Positions 42,188-50,691 of a DNA stretch of 64,000 bases are shown here, piece after piece. Origin of the DNA: Clostridia bacterium. Lineage in GTDB: Bacteria; Bacillota; Clostridia; Christensenellales; Aristaeellaceae. Within the stretch, counting starts at the first letter, position 1. The number at the start of each line of letters is the position of its first letter. The DNA lies in the NCBI GenBank assembly GCA_017395065.1, contig JAFPWH010000011.1:1-64000 (forward strand). The letters run 5' to 3'. The position numbers were made by a program, and so were the translations under genes. Below the pieces are notes generated by a model, which saw only the letters and a list, made by a program, of their open reading frames with translations, made no database searches and was not told where the DNA came from.

Positions 42188-44023
42188 ATGAAAAAGCTTC
42201 TTGCCCTCGCGCTGTGCCTCATGCTCATGCTCAGCTGCATGGCGCTTGGCTCGGCCGAGCAGGCTCAGACAGTTTACCGCACGCTTTATTCCGGCGAGGT
42301 AAGCACGCTGAACTACCTGACCACATCCACCACAAACGAGTTCACCATTTCCGCCAACGTCGTGGACACGCTGATCGAGCACGACCGCTTCGGCCAGCTG
42401 GTGCCCTGCCTTGCCACGGATTGGGAGCTCAGCGAAGACGGCTGCACCTGGACGTTCCATCTCCGTAAGGACGCGACCTGGGTAAACAGCAAGGGCGAAT
42501 TCTACGCCAACGTTACCGCGGAAGACTTCGTCACGAGCGCCAAGTACGTGCTGGACGCGGCCAACGCTTCCTCCACCGCCTGGATCCTGACCGATTACAT
42601 TCTGGGCGCCGAAGCGTACAACGAAGGCGAAACGACCGATTTTGAAACCGTGGGCGTCAAGGCGCTGGACGAATACACCGTCGCCTACACCACCTTCGAG
42701 CCCTGCCCGTATTTCCTGAGCATGCTGGACTACGTCTGCTACATGCCCCTGAACGCGGCCTTCCTCGCCGAAGTCGGCGATCAGTTCGGCGTCGCTAGCA
42801 GCCCCGACAACATCCTCTATTGCGGCGCTTACATTTTAAGCGAGCTTAAGCCCCAGGAGAAGAGGGTCTACACGAAGAACCAAGCCTACTGGGACAAGGA
42901 GCACGTCTACATCGACGCGATCGAGCAGACCTACAACCTGGAAGCCTCCACGCTCAGCCCCGAAATGTACCTGCGCGGCGAGATTGACGCGGCGGACATC
43001 TCCACCGAGGTCGCGGCTGCCTGGCTCAAGGATCCCGACAAGGCCGCACGCATCCATCCTGTCCGCCAGTACGGCCAGTACAGCTACTTTTGGACCTTCG
43101 ACTTTGACGCCAACTTCGACGAGGAATACGAGCCCGCCAACTGGCTCATCGCCGTAAACAACGAAAACTTCCGCCAGTCCTTCAAATTCGCGCTCGACCG
43201 TGTGCGCGCAAAGAGCGCCATCGAGCCCAACAACCCCGAAGACCTGCTTTGGGACACCATCATGCCCGAAGGCATCTGCGTAAACGAAGGCCTCGACTAC
43301 ACCGACACCGGCGCGCTCAGCGGCATGGAGATCGTAATGGACACCGAAAAGGCGCTCGAGTACAAGGCCAAGGCCGTCGAAGAGCTCACAGCCGCCGGCG
43401 CGACCTTCCCGATCAAGGTGCTGGTTCCCTACAACCCCTCCTCCAACAACTGGGCCAACGAGTGCCTGATCGTGGAGCAGCAGCTTGAAGAAGCGCTGGG
43501 CAGCGACTACATCGACCTGATCGTAGAGCCCGGCCCGTCCTCCGGCTTCCTGGGTGCCGTGCGCAGGAGCGGCAACTACGCCTTCCTCAAGTGCAACTGG
43601 GGCCTCGACTTTGACGATCCCGTCAACCTGACCGAGCCCTTCAAGGAGACCAACAACTACAACTTCATGATCAACGCCACCGATCCCGCCCTGATGGGTG
43701 AAGACGGCACGCTCGAATACTACAAGCTGCTCAACGCCGCCAAGGCCATGCCCGGCAACGACGTGAACGCACGCTACGAGGCCTTTGCCGAGGCTGAAGC
43801 GTACCTGATCAACCACGCCATCGTGATCCCCTACGGCTCCGACAACGGCGGATACACCGCTTCGCTGCTGAACACCTTCGAGGGACAGTTCGGCGCGACC
43901 GGCCTCGCTTCCTGCCGCTACAAGGGCATGCACCTGCTGGACAAGCCCATGAGCACGAGCGACTACTTCGAGGCCTACCTCGACTGGCTGGACGAGAGAG
44001 ACGCGCTCATCGACGCAGAATAA
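42188..44023 (+). CDS. oppA: Oligopeptide ABC transporter substrate-binding protein (family 5)
   Basis: The 611-residue protein has a signal peptide (MKKLLALALCLMLML, then a GSA-EQ cleavage region) and then the SBP family-5 opening V-Y-R-T-L-Y-S-G-E-V-S-T-L-N-Y. Further on are D-G-C-T-W-T-F-H-L-R-K-D-A-T-W and P-C-P-Y-F-L-S-M. The lone cysteine in the signal peptide is not in a canonical lipobox, so the protein may be secreted rather than lipid-anchored. GGAGG lies 8-9 bases before ATG 42188. First gene of an importer operon; peptide specificity unknown. Confidence 0.92.
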   Translation: MKKLLALALCLMLMLSCMALGSAEQAQTVYRTLYSGEVSTLNYLTTSTTNEFTISANVVDTLIEHDRFGQLVPCLATDWELSEDGCTWTFHLRKDATWVNSKGEFYANVTAEDFVTSAKYVLDAANASSTAWILTDYILGAEAYNEGETTDFETVGVKALDEYTVAYTTFEPCPYFLSMLDYVCYMPLNAAFLAEVGDQFGVASSPDNILYCGAYILSELKPQEKRVYTKNQAYWDKEHVYIDAIEQTYNLEASTLSPEMYLRGEIDAADISTEVAAAWLKDPDKAARIHPVRQYGQYSYFWTFDFDANFDEEYEPANWLIAVNNENFRQSFKFALDRVRAKSAIEPNNPEDLLWDTIMPEGICVNEGLDYTDTGALSGMEIVMDTEKALEYKAKAVEELTAAGATFPIKVLVPYNPSSNNWANECLIVEQQLEEALGSDYIDLIVEPGPSSGFLGAVRRSGNYAFLKCNWGLDFDDPVNLTEPFKETNNYNFMINATDPALMGEDGTLEYYKLLNAAKAMPGNDVNARYEAFAEAEAYLINHAIVIPYGSDNGGYTASLLNTFEGQFGATGLASCRYKGMHLLDKPMSTSDYFEAYLDWLDERDALIDAE

Positions 44024-44044
44024 TCCATAAAATCCATTCAAAGC

Positions 44045-44068
44045 GGGGACGGCTTTGCGGCCGTCCCC
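44045..44068 (+). terminator. Hairpin between oppA and oppB
   Basis: Perfect 9-bp G+C-rich stem (44045-44053 with 44060-44068) without a T run. It is likely a stabiliser or attenuator that favours expression of the binding protein. Confidence 0.6.
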
Positions 44069-44096
44069 AAAATGTATACACTAAGGTTGTGCTTTT

Positions 44097-45158
44097 ATGA
44101 ACCGCTTGTGGCAATTTTTTGAGGCCTGCGGCCGCTTTATCTCCGCGCACTGGCTGACGCTCGTGATCCTTATCGTGATCCTCGCCGGCTTTTTCGCGCT
44201 GATGGCCTGGCGGCATCTGGTCAAATATTCGCTCAAACGCCTCGGCGCGAGCGTCCTTACGCTGTTGATCATCATCACGGTGGTCTTCGTGCTGCTTCGG
44301 AACATGCCCGAGGAGGGCTTTATCGAAAACTACGACAAGCTCAGCAAGGAGCAGCGACTGCAAAAGCTTGAAAGTCTGGGCCTTACGAAGCCCATCTACG
44401 AACAGTTCTGGAATTTTCTGAAAAACCTGTTCCGCGGGGACTTCGGAAAATCCACCAAATACTCCATCAACCGCGACGTCATGAAAATCATCGCGGAAAA
44501 GGCCCCGCTGTCGATGATCCTCGGGGTCATCTCCATGGCGCTTTCGCTGGTCATGGGCATACCGCTCGGCGCGGCGATGGCGCGCAAAAAAGGCAAATTC
44601 TGGGACAGATTCGGCACCGCGTTCATCGTGTTCATAAACGCCGTGCCGGCTGCCGTCTACTATATATTTATACAGCTCTACGGCACGAAGCTCATGTCAA
44701 TCGACCTTACGTTCTCAAGAGGCGATCCGGTCACCTGGATACTGCCGATCTTTTCGATGTCGCTGGGCTCGGCCGCGAGCTACGCGATGTGGCTGAGGCG
44801 CTACATGCTGGACGAGATCAATAAAGACTACATACGCCTTGCCCGCGCAAAGGGCGTGCCCGGGCGAAAGCTCATGTTCCGGCACGTATTCCGCAACGCC
44901 TTCGTTCCGATGATCCAGTACATCCCGGCCTCGCTCCTTTACACAGTCGCGGGCTCGCTGTACATCGAATCGCTCTACAGCATCCCGGGCATGGGCGGCC
45001 TTTTGGTGCAGGCGATCGGGCTTCAGGACAACCCGCTTGTGCAGGCGCTGGTCATGATCTATTCCTGCATCGGCATCGTGGGTCTGCTTTTGGGCGATCT
45101 GCTCATGGCCACGATCGACCCGCGCATCAATTTTGTGAAAAAGGGCGGTGTGCGCTGA
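44097..45158 (+). CDS. oppB: Oligopeptide ABC transporter permease OppB
   Basis: The 353-residue protein carries an extra N-terminal membrane helix (about 17-38) before the usual OppB start (Y-S-L-K-R-L-G-A-S-V-L-T-L-L). The conserved loop R-L-A-R-A-K-G-V-P-G-R-K and terminal I-P-G-M-G-G-L follow, and about seven helices are predicted. It forms the channel with OppC, whose ATG shares one base with this stop (TGATG). The ribosome site before the ATG is weak. Confidence 0.92.
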   Translation: MNRLWQFFEACGRFISAHWLTLVILIVILAGFFALMAWRHLVKYSLKRLGASVLTLLIIITVVFVLLRNMPEEGFIENYDKLSKEQRLQKLESLGLTKPIYEQFWNFLKNLFRGDFGKSTKYSINRDVMKIIAEKAPLSMILGVISMALSLVMGIPLGAAMARKKGKFWDRFGTAFIVFINAVPAAVYYIFIQLYGTKLMSIDLTFSRGDPVTWILPIFSMSLGSAASYAMWLRRYMLDEINKDYIRLARAKGVPGRKLMFRHVFRNAFVPMIQYIPASLLYTVAGSLYIESLYSIPGMGGLLVQAIGLQDNPLVQALVMIYSCIGIVGLLLGDLLMATIDPRINFVKKGGVR

Positions 45159-46618
45159 TGAAGCTGTTTTTTGAAGGCAAGAAGCGCCGCGTCGAGGACA
45201 ATATCAATCAGGCCGCGAAATACGCGGGCCTGAGCGACGAAGAGCTGTTCACGCTGGCCGAGTTCGACCCGGACGCCGGCGAAAAGACGGGCTATTCCAA
45301 CTATTCCTACTGGCGCAGCACCTTCAGGGCGTTTCTGCACAACAGGCTTGCGCTGTTCATGCTGATCATCCTTACGCTGCTTGTGCTGTTTACGTTCGTT
45401 CAGCCGCTTTTGCCGGATCAGTACGACCCGCTGAAGGTGCAGACCAATCCCCTGAACAACAGCAAGATCATTTCCGCCCGGGCGCCCTCCACGACGACGG
45501 TGTACATGAGCGTGCCCGCGGGGACGATGCTCTACGCCAAGAAGGTGGACGAGGAGTGGTACGGCGTCAGAAACAGCGGCCTGACGATCCAGAGCACCGT
45601 GACCACGAAGGGCTCGAATCTGGTCTACTTCACGGTGCTGGACTACGGCGAAGAGTGGACGAAGATCGAATACGAGGACGAGATCTATTATATCAAAAAG
45701 ACCGATACGGACGGCGCACTGATCGAGTTCGGCTTCAGAAAGCTGACCAAGCCCGAAAAGCTGACCGATACGCCGTATGTCACCTATTCCAACAACTGCA
45801 TCGCCCTGTACGCGGAGCCCGAGGACATCTCGCAGGACGGCGACTACCTGTACGTCGAAGCGCAGTACCTCGACGTGCGCGAGGACGGGACCGCCGTCAC
45901 GAAGGGGGAAACGGAGCTCAGGGACTATCCCAGCAAAATGCCCTTCCTTCTTGGCACCAACAGCGCCGGGCAGGACCTGTGGGCGAGGATCTGGAGCGGC
46001 ACGCGCACTTCGCTCTGGATCGGCTTCGTGGTCGCGGTGTTCGAGGTTTTGATCGGCATCGTCGTTGGCATCATCTGGGGGTACGTGCGCGCGCTGGACA
46101 GGATCATCACCGAGATCTACAACGTCATCGACAACATCCCCACGACGATCATCCTCGTGCTGGTAAGCTACATCATGCGCCCAAGCATCAGCACGCTGAT
46201 CCTGGCGATGTCGCTTACGCGCTGGCTGGGCATGGCGCGCTTCATCCGCAACCAGATCATCATCATCCGCGACCGGGACTACAACCTGGCATCGCGCTGT
46301 CTTGGCACGGAGCCCGCGCGCATCATGGTCAAAAACCTGCTGCCCTATCTCGTGAGCGTGATCATGCTGCGCATGGCGCTGGCCATTCCCAACGCGATCT
46401 CAAGCGAAGTGTTCATCACATACATCGGACTGGGTCTCAGCGTAAAGACGCCGTCGCTTGGCAACCTGATCATCGAGGGCAAGCGGCTGATCACCGTCGA
46501 GGGTCAGCAGTATCAGCTTCTGTACTCCTCTTTGGTGCTGAGCGTCATCACGATTTCCTTCTACATCATCGGCAACGCCTTCGCGGATGCCGCAGACCCC
46601 AAGAACCATGTATTATAG
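45158..46618 (+). CDS. oppC: Oligopeptide ABC transporter permease OppC with large extracellular insertion
   Basis: The 486-residue protein is far longer than normal OppC (about 300). Residues 1-85 hold the cytoplasmic N-terminus and first helix. The normal permease resumes at about 262 with P-F-L-L-G-T-N-S-A-G-Q-D-L-W, followed by helices and the E-I-Y-N-V-I-D-N-I-P and S-R-C-L-G-T-E-P-A-R segments. Between them, about residues 102-258 form a beta-rich insertion (for example G-E-E-W-T-K-I-E-Y-E-D-E-I-Y-Y-I-K, reminiscent of SH3b strands). By topology it should face outside, where OppA docks. Function of the insertion unknown. Confidence 0.9.
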   Translation: MKLFFEGKKRRVEDNINQAAKYAGLSDEELFTLAEFDPDAGEKTGYSNYSYWRSTFRAFLHNRLALFMLIILTLLVLFTFVQPLLPDQYDPLKVQTNPLNNSKIISARAPSTTTVYMSVPAGTMLYAKKVDEEWYGVRNSGLTIQSTVTTKGSNLVYFTVLDYGEEWTKIEYEDEIYYIKKTDTDGALIEFGFRKLTKPEKLTDTPYVTYSNNCIALYAEPEDISQDGDYLYVEAQYLDVREDGTAVTKGETELRDYPSKMPFLLGTNSAGQDLWARIWSGTRTSLWIGFVVAVFEVLIGIVVGIIWGYVRALDRIITEIYNVIDNIPTTIILVLVSYIMRPSISTLILAMSLTRWLGMARFIRNQIIIIRDRDYNLASRCLGTEPARIMVKNLLPYLVSVIMLRMALAIPNAISSEVFITYIGLGLSVKTPSLGNLIIEGKRLITVEGQQYQLLYSSLVLSVITISFYIIGNAFADAADPKNHVL

Positions 46619-46631
46619 AGGGGGCGATACC

Positions 46632-47675
46632 GTGAACGAACCGATTTTGAGCGTAAAGGACCTGAATTTGAAATTCTCTCTGCGCGGGCAGACGCTCCAC
46701 GCGCTGCGCGACGTGTGTCTGGACGTGTACAAGGGCGAATCTCTCGCCATCGTGGGCGAGAGCGGCAGCGGAAAGAGCGTGCTGACGAAATGCTTTCTGG
46801 GCCTCAACGACGCAAACGGCTACATCGAGAGCGGCTCGATCCTCTACGAGGGCATGGACCTTGCCGCCTTCAAAAAGGAAAGCGAATGGCTGAAAATACG
46901 CGGCCGCGAGATCGCGATGGTCATGCAGGACCCCATGACCAGCTTAAATCCGCTCAGAACCATCGGCGCGCAGATCCTCGAGTCCATCAACCTTCATCAG
47001 AAAAACCTTACCCCCGCGCAGGCGAAAACGAAAATGCTGGACATGCTCGACCAGGTCGGCATCTACGACCCCGAAAAGCGTGCAAAGCAGTACCCGCACG
47101 AGTTTTCGGGCGGCATGCGCCAGAGGGTGGTCATCGCGATCGCCCTTGCCTGCAAGCCGAAGATACTGATCTGCGACGAACCGACGACGGCGCTGGACGT
47201 GACGATACAGGCGCAGATATTAAAGCTCATAAAGACGCTGGTAAAGGAAAGCGGCATCACCGCGATCTACATCACCCACGATCTTGGCGTCGTGGCCAAC
47301 GTCTCCACGCGCATCGCGGTCATGTACGCGGGCGACATCGTGGAGATCGGAACCAGCGAGGAGATCTTCTACGACCCGCGCCATCCCTATACCTGGGCGC
47401 TCTTGTCCAGCCTTCCGCAGCTTGGCGTCAAGGGGGAAAAGCTGTATTCCATCGCCGGCACGCAGGCAAACCTGTTCGCAAGGGTCGAGGGCGACGCCTT
47501 CGCGCCGCGCAACCCATATGCGCTCAAAATGGACTACGTAAAGCGGCCGCCGTACTTCGAGCTTTCCCCGACCCACAAGGCGAGGACCTGGCTTCTGGAC
47601 GCGCGCGCGCCCAAAGTGGAGCCGCCCGAGATCATACGCAAGCTTTCCCGCAGGGAGGTGGACCTGAATGGCTGA
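46632..47675 (+). CDS. oppD: Oligopeptide ABC transporter ATPase OppD
   Basis: The 347-residue protein has Walker A G-E-S-G-S-G-K-S, signature F-S-G-G-M-R-Q-R and Walker B I-L-I-C-D-E-P-T, plus the C-terminal OppD extension. That extension lacks an obvious four-cysteine Fe-S motif. The start is GTG 46632 with AGGGGG about 9 bases upstream; upstream in-frame ATGs would overlap oppC. Its end overlaps oppF by 8 bases. Confidence 0.92.
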   Translation: MNEPILSVKDLNLKFSLRGQTLHALRDVCLDVYKGESLAIVGESGSGKSVLTKCFLGLNDANGYIESGSILYEGMDLAAFKKESEWLKIRGREIAMVMQDPMTSLNPLRTIGAQILESINLHQKNLTPAQAKTKMLDMLDQVGIYDPEKRAKQYPHEFSGGMRQRVVIAIALACKPKILICDEPTTALDVTIQAQILKLIKTLVKESGITAIYITHDLGVVANVSTRIAVMYAGDIVEIGTSEEIFYDPRHPYTWALLSSLPQLGVKGEKLYSIAGTQANLFARVEGDAFAPRNPYALKMDYVKRPPYFELSPTHKARTWLLDARAPKVEPPEIIRKLSRREVDLNG

Positions 47676-48600
47676 ACCGCTTCTGAGCGTCAAAAACCTT
47701 TCTGTGGTGTTCGGAAAGCGCAGGCACCCCTTCGTCGCGGTAAACGACGTGTCCTTCGACATTTACCGGGGCGAGACCTTCGGGCTCGTGGGCGAAAGCG
47801 GCAGCGGCAAGACCACCATCGGCCGCGCGATCATCCGCGTGGTGCCCACCGCCGCGGGCGAGATCATCTTCGACGGAAAACAGATCAACAACAAGATCTC
47901 CAAGGCGCTGGACAAGGAGGTCACCCATCGGATACAGATGATCTTTCAGGACCCTATGGCCTCGCTCAACGAGCGCGCCAAGGTGGACTACATCGTGTCC
48001 GAGGGCGTGTATCACCGCTATAAGAAGCCAGAAAGGGAGCAAAAGGTCGAGCAGGCGCTGCGCGACGTGGGGCTTTTGCCCGAGTTTGCAAGCCGCTTCC
48101 CGCACGAGTTTTCCGGCGGCCAGAGGCAGAGGATCGGCATCGCCCGCGCGCTGATCATGGAGCCGGACTTTATCGTGGCGGACGAGCCGATAAGCGCGCT
48201 GGACGTCTCCATCCGCGCGCAGGTACTGAACCTGATGAGCGAGCTTCAGAAGCAGCGCGGGCTTACGTACCTGTTCATAAGCCACGATCTGAGCGTCATG
48301 CGCTTTATCTGCGACCGCATCGCGGTCATCCACAAGGGCGTCATCGTGGAGCTTTCGGATACGGAAACGCTGTTTAAGCATCCGCTGCACCCTTACACGC
48401 GCGCGCTGCTCTCCGCCGTGCCCATGCCCGACCCGATCTCCGAAAGGGAAAAGGTGCTGGAGGTCTACGACCCGGGCCAGCACGACTACGCGTCCCCGGA
48501 AAACAAGCCCCGCTTTGTGGAGATCGAACCGGGACACTTCATTCACGGAAACACTTCCGAGCTGAAAAAGTACGCGAAAATGCTCGGAAAAGACGCTTGA
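47668..48600 (+). CDS. oppF: Oligopeptide ABC transporter ATPase OppF
   Basis: The 310-residue protein has Walker [10 protein letters not shown], signature F-S-G-G-Q-R-Q-R and Walker [11 protein letters not shown]-terminal [15 protein letters not shown] motif is typical of OppF. It pairs with OppD. The alanine racemase gene starts 33 bases later and may be co-transcribed. Confidence 0.93.
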   Translation: MAEPLLSVKNLSVVFGKRRHPFVAVNDVSFDIYRGETFGLVGESGSGKTTIGRAIIRVVPTAAGEIIFDGKQINNKISKALDKEVTHRIQMIFQDPMASLNERAKVDYIVSEGVYHRYKKPEREQKVEQALRDVGLLPEFASRFPHEFSGGQRQRIGIARALIMEPDFIVADEPISALDVSIRAQVLNLMSELQKQRGLTYLFISHDLSVMRFICDRIAVIHKGVIVELSDTETLFKHPLHPYTRALLSAVPMPDPISEREKVLEVYDPGQHDYASPENKPRFVEIEPGHFIHGNTSELKKYAKMLGKDA

Positions 48601-48633
48601 TACCCCTGAAATCTGACGAAAAGAGGCGCCGAA

Positions 48634-49767
48634 ATGACGCTTGAAACGGCAAAGGCCCGCTGCTGGGCCGAGATCGATCTGGACGCGCTGAAGCACAACT
48701 ATCTGGAGGCGCTGTCCATACTGGACGGGCGCGCGCAGTTGATCTGCGTGCTGAAGGCCAACGCCTACGGCCTGGGCGCAAAGCGCGTGGCAAAGGAGCT
48801 GTACGAACTGGGCGCGCGGTTTTTCGCCGTGGCCTGCGCCTGTGAGGCGGAGGAGATACGCCCGATCGTGCCCGGGGCGGAGATACTGATCATGGGGCTT
48901 GTCGGCCCCGAGGAAGCCGGGCAGGCCGTGCGGCACGGCATAAGCCTTACGGTCTTTAACCGCGAAAGCGCCGAAACCGTGCTCTCAGCCGTGCAGAAGG
49001 CCGGGACCGCGGCCCGCGTCCACGTCAAAACGGACACGGGGCTGCACAGGATCGGCTTCGACCGGGACAACCTTTCGTATCTTCCTGCGCTCGTTTCCAG
49101 TCCGTACATACAGATCAAAGGTCTGTACAGCCACCTGGCGCTTCGGGACAGGGAACACGATTTGAAGCAGTTTGAACTGTTCGACGAGGCGGACGCGTAT
49201 CTGAAAAGCCTCGGCGCGGACGGCTACATGCGCCACATCTGCGACAGCATCGGCATGGTGCGCTACCCCGAAAGGCACATGGACGCGGTCCGCGCGGGCG
49301 CGTGGCTCTATGGCGTGTGCCCCTACCGCTACGAGCACCCGGAGAGGGATTTTCCGACCGTGCGCTTCATGACGCGCGTAAGCGACCTGCACACCGTGCC
49401 CGCGGGCGAGTGCGTGGGTTACGACGACGAGCATCCGCTAAAGCACTCGGCGCGGGTCGCGACGCTCAGCGCGGGCTATGTGGACGGCTTTGCGCGCCTC
49501 AACAACGTGGGCGAGGTGGAGATCAGGGGCAAAAAAGCGCCCGTGCTCGGCCTCGTGTGCATGGATCAGATGATGGTCGACGTAAGCGAAATCCCGGCCT
49601 GCAAAGTGGGCGACGAGGTGACGCTGCTTGGCGGAGGGATCGGGCTGAACGACTACGCCGCCGTCGCAAAGCTCAACCGGAACGAGGCGCTCAGCCGCCT
49701 TGGCCGCAGGGTGCCGAAAATCTATATCAAAGACGGAAAAGCAGACGAAATCGTAAGGGACGTTTAA
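48634..49767 (+). CDS. alr: Alanine racemase
   Basis: The 377-residue protein has the PLP lysine in V-L-K-A-N-A-Y-G-L-G (K41) and the second-base tyrosine region S-A-G-Y-V-D-G-F-A-R. C-M-D-Q-M-M-V-D-V precedes the C-terminal beta domain. It supplies D-alanine for peptidoglycan. AAGAGG lies about 10 bases before the ATG. Confidence 0.93.
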   Translation: MTLETAKARCWAEIDLDALKHNYLEALSILDGRAQLICVLKANAYGLGAKRVAKELYELGARFFAVACACEAEEIRPIVPGAEILIMGLVGPEEAGQAVRHGISLTVFNRESAETVLSAVQKAGTAARVHVKTDTGLHRIGFDRDNLSYLPALVSSPYIQIKGLYSHLALRDREHDLKQFELFDEADAYLKSLGADGYMRHICDSIGMVRYPERHMDAVRAGAWLYGVCPYRYEHPERDFPTVRFMTRVSDLHTVPAGECVGYDDEHPLKHSARVATLSAGYVDGFARLNNVGEVEIRGKKAPVLGLVCMDQMMVDVSEIPACKVGDEVTLLGGGIGLNDYAAVAKLNRNEALSRLGRRVPKIYIKDGKADEIVRDV

Positions 49768-49789
49768 AGCCGGCGCGCAGCCGGCTTTT
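49768..49789 (+). terminator. Terminator after alr
   Basis: 7-bp stem (49768-49774 with 49780-49786) with a short T run at 49786-49789; it separates alr from the convergent rluF gene. Confidence 0.6.
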
Positions 49790-49808
49790 CCGTTCGTTGT
49801 TTTACTGT

Positions 49809-50531
49809 TTACTTGTTTTTGTCCAGCCGCCTGAACAGCTCGCTCAGCTCCGTGGGGGTGAGGTTGCGCCATTTGCCTGTCTTTAAATTGCCCAGGCGCA
49901 GGTGCATGATCCTTATGCGGCGAAGGCTTTTGACCTCGTAGCCCAGCGCCTCGCACATGCGGCGGATCTGGCGGTTCAGGCCCTGCGTCAAAATGATGTT
50001 GAAGGTCTTTTCGCCGGTCTTCACCAGCTTGCAGGGCAGGGTGGTCGTGCCCAGGATGTGCACGCCCGAGGACATCTTTTTTATGAAATCGTAGTCCACG
50101 GGCTTGTCGACCCGGACCTCGTATTCCTTTTCGTGCCTTTCGGCGGCGCGCAGTATGCGGTTTACGATGTCGCCGTCGTTGGTGAGCAGAAGCAGCCCCT
50201 CGCTGTCCTTGTCCAGCCTGCCGATCGGGAAAATGCGGTCGTCGTGGTCGATAAAGTCGATCACGTTGTCCTTTTCGTTGGGGTCGGCGGTGCACACGAT
50301 GCCAACGGGCTTGTTGAGCATGATGTACTTGCGCTTTGTGACGGGCTTTACGCTTTCACCCTGAACACTCACCCTCATGCCGGGATAGACCCTGTCGCCC
50401 AGGGACGCGACGGCGCCGTCGATGGTCACGAGGCCGTCTGTAATCAGCTTGTCCGCCTGCCTGCGGGAGCACTTGCCCGCGTCCGCCAGATACTTGTTTA
50501 TTCTTACGCCTTCGTCCGTTTCGTATGCCAT
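49809..50531 (-). CDS. rluF: RsuA/RluB/RluF-family pseudouridine synthase
   Basis: The 240-residue protein has an N-terminal S4 RNA-binding domain (R-I-N-K-Y-L-A-D-A-G-K-C-S-R-R-Q-A-D). The catalytic domain has the active-site motif I-G-R-L-D-K-D-S-E-G-L-L (Asp nucleophile) and N-R-Q-I-R-R-M-C. It modifies a uridine in ribosomal RNA; the RluF-like length and N-terminus favour 23S rRNA U2604 (E. coli number), not certain. Confidence 0.88.
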   Translation of the reverse strand: MAYETDEGVRINKYLADAGKCSRRQADKLITDGLVTIDGAVASLGDRVYPGMRVSVQGESVKPVTKRKYIMLNKPVGIVCTADPNEKDNVIDFIDHDDRIFPIGRLDKDSEGLLLLTNDGDIVNRILRAAERHEKEYEVRVDKPVDYDFIKKMSSGVHILGTTTLPCKLVKTGEKTFNIILTQGLNRQIRRMCEALGYEVKSLRRIRIMHLRLGNLKTGKWRNLTPTELSELFRRLDKNK

Positions 50532-50560
50532 AGCGCACCGCCCATGTCGTATTTACCCGA

Positions 50561-50588
50561 ATTATACCACAAAATCTTTTTTCCTAAA
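50561..50588 (-). promoter_or_regulatory. Promoter of rluF
   Basis: Minus strand: TTTAGG (50588-50583), 16-base spacer, perfect TATAAT (50566-50561), 30 bases before the ATG. Confidence 0.55.
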
Positions 50589-50625
50589 GCATGGAATTGT
50601 AAAGCTTAAAAGCGCGTTATCTGTA

Positions 50626-50654
50626 TTGAAAAACGTTTTGCGGCGTGGTATAAT
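50626..50654 (+). promoter_or_regulatory. Promoter of the M16C peptidase gene
   Basis: TTGAAA (50626-50631), 17-base spacer, perfect TATAAT (50649-50654); divergent from the rluF promoter. Confidence 0.85.
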
Positions 50655-50691
50655 TGATTCATATTTTTTGTAAGGAGTGTGATTTGTCCAC

